Source of the DNA: Thermococcus sp.
GTDB taxonomy: Archaea; Methanobacteriota_B; Thermococci; Thermococcales; Thermococcaceae
Length of the DNA: 64,000 nucleotides
Assembly: GCA_027075325.1 (NCBI GenBank)
Contig: JALTBN010000043.1
Location: 1,634 to 65,633 of the forward strand
Reading direction: 5' to 3'
Positions 59,305-64,000 of the stretch are shown piece by piece. Every line of letters starts with the position of its first letter. Position 1 is the stretch's first letter. The notes beneath the pieces were generated by a model. The model saw only the letters and a list, made by a program, of their open reading frames with translations. It was not told the origin of the DNA and made no database searches. The position numbers were made by a program, and so were the translations under genes.

Positions 59305-59458
59305 GAAGCTCCCTCCATGATGCTTTTTCCCGTTTCGGCTCCTGCTTTTTCAGTGCGAGCAATTTCAATGTTTGGGCACGCGCGAATATCTCGGCCAATT
59401 CGCCGACCAATCTCTCATCGATTCCCTCTGGAACCTTCACCCTGAGGGTTACGTCCAT
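59264..59458 (-). CDS. Putative antitoxin paired with the PIN protein
   Basis: MDVTLRVKVPEGIDERLVGELAEIFARAQTLKLLALKKQEPKREKASWRELREYLQEYQDFSGQ; overlaps the PIN gene by about 41 bp. Confidence 0.75.
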   Translation of the reverse strand: MDVTLRVKVPEGIDERLVGELAEIFARAQTLKLLALKKQEPKREKASWRELREYLQEYQDFSGQ

Positions 59459-59506
59459 TTTTATCCACCTAAATGGAGTTGTCAGCGAGTTTGATAACTT
59501 TTTCGT

Positions 59507-59875
59507 CTACCCGCAGAACGGCCCCTTACAGCTCCTTCCCTTCTTCCCGACCATTGCGTCGAGGGAGTACTCCTTTCCGTCGAGGCTGTCCATTATCAGC
59601 TTCTCGCCGTCCTTCTCGTATATCCAGAAGACCTTGTAAGCCCGCCCGTGCCTGACGACCTCTATCCTCGGAAGCCACCACGAGATCACGCGGGAGTTTC
59701 CCCAGATTACGGCGCTCTCGAAGGCCTTCTTCTCGGCCCCCTCGTAGTCGACCAGCGGCTTCATGACCTTCTTCTCCTCGACGTCCCACTCGTGGAGGTC
59801 GATGAAATCATCGCCCCTCTCGGCGCCGAGGCGGTATAGGTCTACGTAGGCAAAGTAGTCGAAGACCCAGACCAC
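59507..59875 (-). CDS. Conserved hypothetical protein
   Basis: MVWVFDYFAYVDLYRLGAERGDDFIDLHEWDVEEKKVMKPLVDYEGAEKKAFESAVIWGNSRVISWWLP. Confidence 0.65.
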   Translation of the reverse strand: MVWVFDYFAYVDLYRLGAERGDDFIDLHEWDVEEKKVMKPLVDYEGAEKKAFESAVIWGNSRVISWWLPRIEVVRHGRAYKVFWIYEKDGEKLIMDSLDGKEYSLDAMVGKKGRSCKGPFCG

Positions 59876-59897
59876 GAAGGAGGGGGCAATAGTTGGA

Positions 59898-60176
59898 ATG
59901 GCCTACGGTCTGATCAGCGAGGTCATCTTTGAGGCCAAGATATACGGTTGGGCCTTCAATCCCAACGCGCCGGGCATCTGGAGCACCATCGGTGGCTGGT
60001 TCAACGGCGTTCCAGTGTTCTTCATCAACTTCTTCATAATGCTCTTCGTCATCATAATCATCAGCCTCCTAACAAAGCCGCCTGAGGACATCGTCAAGCT
60101 CCACGAGGAGATATTTAGGAAGGTGCCCATCGAGACCGGCAGGAAGAGCGTCACCGAGACCAGGGCCAAGAGCTAG
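59898..60176 (+). pseudogene. Remnant of the C-terminus of a sodium:solute symporter (SSS family)
   Basis: IYGWAFNPNAPGIWSTIGGWFNGVPVFFINFFIMLFVIIIISLLTKPPEDIVKLHEEIFRK resembles the last TM and tail of SSS permeases; no upstream transporter body. Confidence 0.6.
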
Positions 60177-60208
60177 GTCGAGAACGTCGTCGAGTTCGTT
60201 ACAGCTAA

Positions 60209-60236
60209 AGGGCTTGTCTGAAGCCCTCAACCTTTT
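60209..60236 (+). terminator. Hairpin plus T-run downstream of the symporter remnant
   Basis: AGGGCTT-gtctg-AAGCCCT followed by caacctttttacc. Confidence 0.45.
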
Positions 60237-60260
60237 TACCCATAGAATTTATAAACACTG

Positions 60261-60286
60261 ATGTTCATCCTTATACGAATGTACAT
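60261..60286. promoter_or_regulatory. Paired ATGNNCAT palindromes downstream of the pdh TATA box
   Basis: ATGTTCAT (60261-60268) and ATGTACAT (60279-60286), 18 bp apart, just after TATA-like aatttataaaca. Confidence 0.35.
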
Positions 60287-60331
60287 GAGTGGGGTGGGAA
60301 TATGCAACCGTCGTCTGCTGAAAGAGGATCT

Positions 60332-61795
60332 ATGCGCCTTAATGAACATCCTATTCTAAAGTTCAAACGTGGAAGGAAAGTCACAATATACTTTGAAGGC
60401 CAGCCAATAGAGGCCTATGAAGGTGAAACGATTGCAATGGCACTTCACGCCGCGGGAATCAGGGTGTTGAGCTACAGCGGAGAGAAACACAGACCCAGGG
60501 GGCTTTTCTGTGCCATTGGTAAATGTTCATCCTGTCTTGTAAAGGTAAACGGGATTCCGAACGTCCGCTCCTGCATAACCCTCGTCGAGGACGGCATGAG
60601 GGTGGAGATGCAAAGGGGCAAGGAGGAGCTTCCAAAGACCGCAAAGCCGCCGGCTTGGAAGGACGCGCCGCGTTACACCGCGGACGTCGTTGTGATAGGG
60701 GGTGGCCCCGCTGGTTTGATGGCGGCGATAAACGCGGCCGATGCAGGTGCGAGTGTTATTCTAATCGATGAACAGCCCATGCTCGGAGGCCAGCTCGTGA
60801 AGCAGACCCACAAGTTCTTTGGGAAGAGGGAGCAGTTCGCCGGCGTCAGGGGTGTCAAAATCGCCGAAATCCTCGGAGAGGAGGTCAAGAAAAGGGGGAA
60901 CATCAGGGTATTCCTCGAAACCTCTGCGGTGGGCATCTTCCAGGAGGGAGACGAAAAGCTAGTGACGGCGGTGAGAAAGAACACCGAGCTTTTGGAGTTC
61001 AGGGGAAAGAGCCTCATCGTTGCGACCGGGGCAATGGAGAAGATGATCCCATTTGAGAACAATGACCTGCCCGGCATCTACGGTGCCGGAGCGATTCAAA
61101 CGCTGATGAACACCTACGGCGTCAAGCCTGGCAACAGAGTTTTGATAGTCGGTGCCGGAAATGTCGGACTCATTCTGGCATACCAGCTCATACAGGCGGG
61201 CGTTGAGGTGAAGGCTATAGTTGAGGCGATGCCAAAGGTCGGCGGCTACTTCGTCCACGCGGCCAAGGTGAGGCGCCTTGGAGTGCCCATATTAACGAGG
61301 CACACGATTCTGCGCGCGGAAGGAAAGGAGAAGGTCGAGAGGGCTATCGTTGCCCAGCTCGACGATAACTGGAGGCCGATTCCGGGAACTGAGAAGACCT
61401 TTGACGTTGATATCATAGCCCTCGCAGTTGGTCTCAGGCCGAGCATCGAACTCCTCCACCAAGCCGGCTGTCAGATACGGTACGTTCGCGAGCTTAGCGG
61501 GCACGTTGCGGTGAGGGACGACAGGATGGAGACCACTGTGCAGGGCATCTTCGTTGCAGGAGATTCCGCCGGGATAGAGGAAGCCACTACCGCCATGCTT
61601 GAGGGGAAGATAGCCGGCATAGCGGCCGCGCTGAAAGCCGGCGCGGCATCGCCGGAGTGGCTCAACGAGATAAGGAAAGCCCAGCACGACCTCGACGAAT
61701 TCCGCTCCGGGCCCTTTGGAAAGCACATTCTAGAGGGCATAAAGAAGGCCATGGCAGGCTTTGAGGCCAAGGTGTCCGCAGAGGTGAGAGGATGA
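60332..61795 (+). CDS. pdhA: Dye-linked L-proline dehydrogenase alpha-type subunit (FAD/NAD oxidoreductase with N-terminal 2Fe-2S-like domain)
   Basis: GLFCAIGKCSSCLVKVNGIPNVRSCITLVEDGMRV; VVVIGGGPAGLMAAINAADAGASVILIDEQPMLGGQL; operon order and sizes match Thermococcales PDH A-F-X-B. Confidence 0.85.
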   Translation: MRLNEHPILKFKRGRKVTIYFEGQPIEAYEGETIAMALHAAGIRVLSYSGEKHRPRGLFCAIGKCSSCLVKVNGIPNVRSCITLVEDGMRVEMQRGKEELPKTAKPPAWKDAPRYTADVVVIGGGPAGLMAAINAADAGASVILIDEQPMLGGQLVKQTHKFFGKREQFAGVRGVKIAEILGEEVKKRGNIRVFLETSAVGIFQEGDEKLVTAVRKNTELLEFRGKSLIVATGAMEKMIPFENNDLPGIYGAGAIQTLMNTYGVKPGNRVLIVGAGNVGLILAYQLIQAGVEVKAIVEAMPKVGGYFVHAAKVRRLGVPILTRHTILRAEGKEKVERAIVAQLDDNWRPIPGTEKTFDVDIIALAVGLRPSIELLHQAGCQIRYVRELSGHVAVRDDRMETTVQGIFVAGDSAGIEEATTAMLEGKIAGIAAALKAGAASPEWLNEIRKAQHDLDEFRSGPFGKHILEGIKKAMAGFEAKVSAEVRG

Positions 61796-62310
61796 GTGAG
61801 ATACCACACTTCCTCAGGGAGGGATACCTTACTGTTGATGAACTCTTTGAGATGGCCCCCAGGCCGAACGAGGAGAGGCTGAGGGCGAGGCCGGTGGCAA
61901 TCCCGGAGTGCCCCCAGGAGATACCGTGCACTCCGTGCAAGGAAGTCTGCCCTGTCAACGCGATTAGTATGCCAACACCCAACGACAGACCCGTTGTTAA
62001 TTACGACAAATGCATAGGCTGCTCCCTCTGCGTTCAGGTATGTCCTGGACTGGCGTTTTTCATGGTGCACTACGTCGGGGATAAGGCAAGGATAACGATG
62101 CCCCATGAACTCCTGCCCGTTCCAAAGAGGGGAGACGAGGTTGTTCTCCTCAACCGCGTTGGCGAGCCCGTTGGGAGGGGGAAGGTCACCCTCGTCATCC
62201 CGCGTGAGAAGAGCATGGGAGACACGGCCGTCGTGACCGTGGAAGTGCCGATTGAGCTTGCATGGGAGGTTAGAGCGATTAGAGTGCCGGGGGATGATGG
62301 AGATGAGTGA
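61792..62310 (+). CDS. pdhF: 4Fe-4S ferredoxin-type subunit of the PDH complex
   Basis: CPQEIPCTPCKEVCPVNAIS and CIGCSLCVQVCPGLAFFMV. Confidence 0.85.
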   Translation: MSEIPHFLREGYLTVDELFEMAPRPNEERLRARPVAIPECPQEIPCTPCKEVCPVNAISMPTPNDRPVVNYDKCIGCSLCVQVCPGLAFFMVHYVGDKARITMPHELLPVPKRGDEVVLLNRVGEPVGRGKVTLVIPREKSMGDTAVVTVEVPIELAWEVRAIRVPGDDGDE

Positions 62311-62602
62311 AAACACCAGCGATCCGCGGGAGAAGATAATAATCTGCCGGTGCAACGATGTCACGCTGAAGGAAATAGAGGATCTGATAGATCAGGGAAT
62401 CACGGACATCGAGGAGATCAAGAGGCTGACGCGCATCGGAATGGGCCCCTGCCAGGGTAGAACCTGCATACCCCTCGTAATCAGCATCATCGCAAGGAAG
62501 ACCGGTAAGAAACCGGATGAGATTCCAGTTCCGGCCACGCGCGTCCCGGTCAGACCCGTTATGATGGGGGTTCTCGCGGGGGAGATGGACGATGAAGAGT
62601 GA
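62294..62602 (+). CDS. pdhX: BFD-like [2Fe-2S] subunit of the PDH complex
   Basis: IIICRCNDVTLKEIEDLIDQGITDIEEIKRLTRIGMGPCQGRTCIPLVISIIARKTGK. Confidence 0.83.
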   Translation: MMEMSENTSDPREKIIICRCNDVTLKEIEDLIDQGITDIEEIKRLTRIGMGPCQGRTCIPLVISIIARKTGKKPDEIPVPATRVPVRPVMMGVLAGEMDDEE

Positions 62603-63749
62603 GGCCAAAACAGTTATCATAGGAGGCGGTATCATAGGCCTCTCCATAGCCTACAATCTCGCCAAACTCGGCGAAAACGACGTGGTGGTTCTCGAAAAGG
62701 GCTATCTCGGCAACGGTTCCACCTTCCGCTGCGGAACCGGGATAAGGCAGCAGTTTGGTGATGAGGCCAACATCAGAATGATGAAGCGCTCCGTGGAGCT
62801 CTGGAGCGGCCTCAGCGAGGAACTCGGTCACGACGTTGAGTTCACACAGAGCGGTTACCTCTTTCTACTCTACGACGAGGAGGAGCTTGAGGCCTTCAAG
62901 AGAAACGTTCGCCTTCAGAACCGCTTTGGAGTCCCATCCAGAATAATAACGCCGGAGGAAGCCAGGGAGATAGTTCCCCCCCTGAACACGGATGAGGTGA
63001 TAGCTGCCTCCTGGAACCACACTGACGGCAAGGCAAATCCCTTCAAAGCGGTCTTCGCTTACGCAGACGCGGCAAAGAGACTGGGCGTTGAAATTTACGA
63101 ATACACCGAGGCGAAGGATATCAAAGTTGAAAACGGAGAAATAAAAGCCGTCGTAACGAACCGGGGTGAGATAAAAACGGGACGGGTGATAAACGCGGCC
63201 AACGCATGGGCACCGAAGATAAACGAGATGGCGGGCGTTCCGGTCGATATACCAATCCATCCCTACAAACACCAGGGGGTCAAGACCGAGCCGATAAAGC
63301 CCGGCCAGATAGAGCCGATGGTTATCTCCTTCAAGCATGGCGGCGTTTATCTGACACAGGAGGCCAACCAGGGCGGCGTTATAGGCGGCTACGGCCTCAA
63401 GTACGGGCCAACCTATGATATAACCCCGACCTACGAGTTCCTTCGCGGGGTCAGCTACCGCTTCTCCCAGATTATTCCGGCACTCAAGTACGTGAACGTC
63501 ATAAGAATATGGGGAGGGTTCTACGCCGAAACACCGGATGGAAACGCAACGATCGGTAGGATAAACGAGGTGGACGAGTTCTACATTGCAGCGGGTTTCA
63601 GCGGCCACGGATTCATGCTCGCGCCGGTAGTAGGGGAGGCTATGGCGGAGCTAATAGTTAACGGAAAAACAGACAAGCCCCTTGACTTTTACGATCCTTA
63701 CCGCTTTGAGCGCGGGGAACTCCGCGGGAAGGCCATCCAGATGGGGTAA
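62592..63749 (+). CDS. pdhB: L-proline dehydrogenase beta subunit (DAO-type FAD oxidoreductase)
   Basis: KTVIIGGGIIGLSIAYNLAKLGENDVVVLEKGYLGNGSTFRCGTGIRQQF; GFSGHGFMLAPVVGEAMAELI. Confidence 0.9.
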   Translation: MKSEAKTVIIGGGIIGLSIAYNLAKLGENDVVVLEKGYLGNGSTFRCGTGIRQQFGDEANIRMMKRSVELWSGLSEELGHDVEFTQSGYLFLLYDEEELEAFKRNVRLQNRFGVPSRIITPEEAREIVPPLNTDEVIAASWNHTDGKANPFKAVFAYADAAKRLGVEIYEYTEAKDIKVENGEIKAVVTNRGEIKTGRVINAANAWAPKINEMAGVPVDIPIHPYKHQGVKTEPIKPGQIEPMVISFKHGGVYLTQEANQGGVIGGYGLKYGPTYDITPTYEFLRGVSYRFSQIIPALKYVNVIRIWGGFYAETPDGNATIGRINEVDEFYIAAGFSGHGFMLAPVVGEAMAELIVNGKTDKPLDFYDPYRFERGELRGKAIQMG

Positions 63750-63790
63750 CTCCCTTTCCATTTTCATGCCTATTTTGGGGGTAACAAAAG

Positions 63791-64000
63791 ATGATGAAGA
63801 CGGATGTTCTAATCGTGGGCGGCGGTGCGGCGGGGATAGTGGCGGCACTCACCGCAAAGGACAACTATCCGGATAAAGACGTCACCGTGGTGCGAAAGGA
63901 GGAGAAAACCCTCGTTCCCTGCGGGATACCGTACATATTCGGAACGCTGGGAAGTGTCGAGAAGGACCTCATTCCCGATGACATCCTCAAGAAGAGCGGG
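63791..64000 (+). CDS. CoA-disulfide-reductase-like FAD oxidoreductase, N-terminal fragment truncated by the window end
   Basis: MMKTDVLIVGGGAAGIVAALTAKDNYPDKDVTVVRKEEKTLVPCGIPYIFGTLGSVEKDLIPDDILKKSG. Confidence 0.85.
   Translation, partial: MMKTDVLIVGGGAAGIVAALTAKDNYPDKDVTVVRKEEKTLVPCGIPYIFGTLGSVEKDLIPDDILKKSG

Noticed and set aside
61471-62364. 297-aa minus-strand ORF across the pdhA/pdhF junction
   Set aside because: Antisense to the clearly functional Fe-S and FAD-domain genes; no motif.
1-64000. CRISPR arrays, tRNA/rRNA genes, insertion sequences or prophage
   Set aside because: No regularly spaced repeats, tRNA-like T-arm/acceptor patterns, transposases or integrases were found by eye; a tRNAscan or ISfinder run would be needed to exclude cryptic cases.

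Overview
64-kb window of a Thermococcales (Thermococcus-like) chromosome. It is almost fully coding, with short operons on both strands. I saw no rRNA, tRNA, CRISPR array, prophage or insertion sequence. Recognisable content: the C-terminal part of a secreted subtilase; a TFS / small ORF / PCNA / GINS51 operon; CoA-disulfide reductase; ProRS and ThrS; a NodU-type carbamoyltransferase; an aminotransferase; a radical SAM protein; a NYN-domain gene pair coupled to a Na/Ca antiporter; TmcA; an S9 peptidase; a cluster of secreted/membrane proteins of unknown function; a DUF1931 histone-fold protein; a CGP-CTERM PEGA protein; GlmS and AglB; Adk and BPL; an ABC-2 exporter with a beta-propeller protein; class I FBP aldolase; aIF5A; a MATE transporter; MscS/DUF432; Csl4-DUF2067-Rpo11; an RNase III-like protein facing two ASCH proteins; a pilin plus prepilin peptidase; a KaiC-like ATPase operon; an Lrp regulator; an OBG/DRG GTPase; a VapBC-type pair; a truncated SSS symporter; and a dye-linked L-proline dehydrogenase operon (pdhA-F-X-B). 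Best leads: (1) an unannotated GC-rich minus-strand RNA at about 56855-57022, with two or three stem-loops each followed by ACA, which looks like an H/ACA guide RNA; (2) a translationally coupled NYN pair in which one paralog has lost the catalytic acidic residues; (3) an ASCH protein keeping the K-x-x-T...E pattern of ac4C amidohydrolase YqfB, in a genome with TmcA; (4) a tandem 15-bp palindromic operator in front of the orphan carbamoyltransferase; (5) a TGM-like Tgr/TrmBL1 site at fba; (6) seven convergent gene junctions with -13 to +1 bp between stop codons. No computation or database search was run; all family calls are from motif and sequence recognition.
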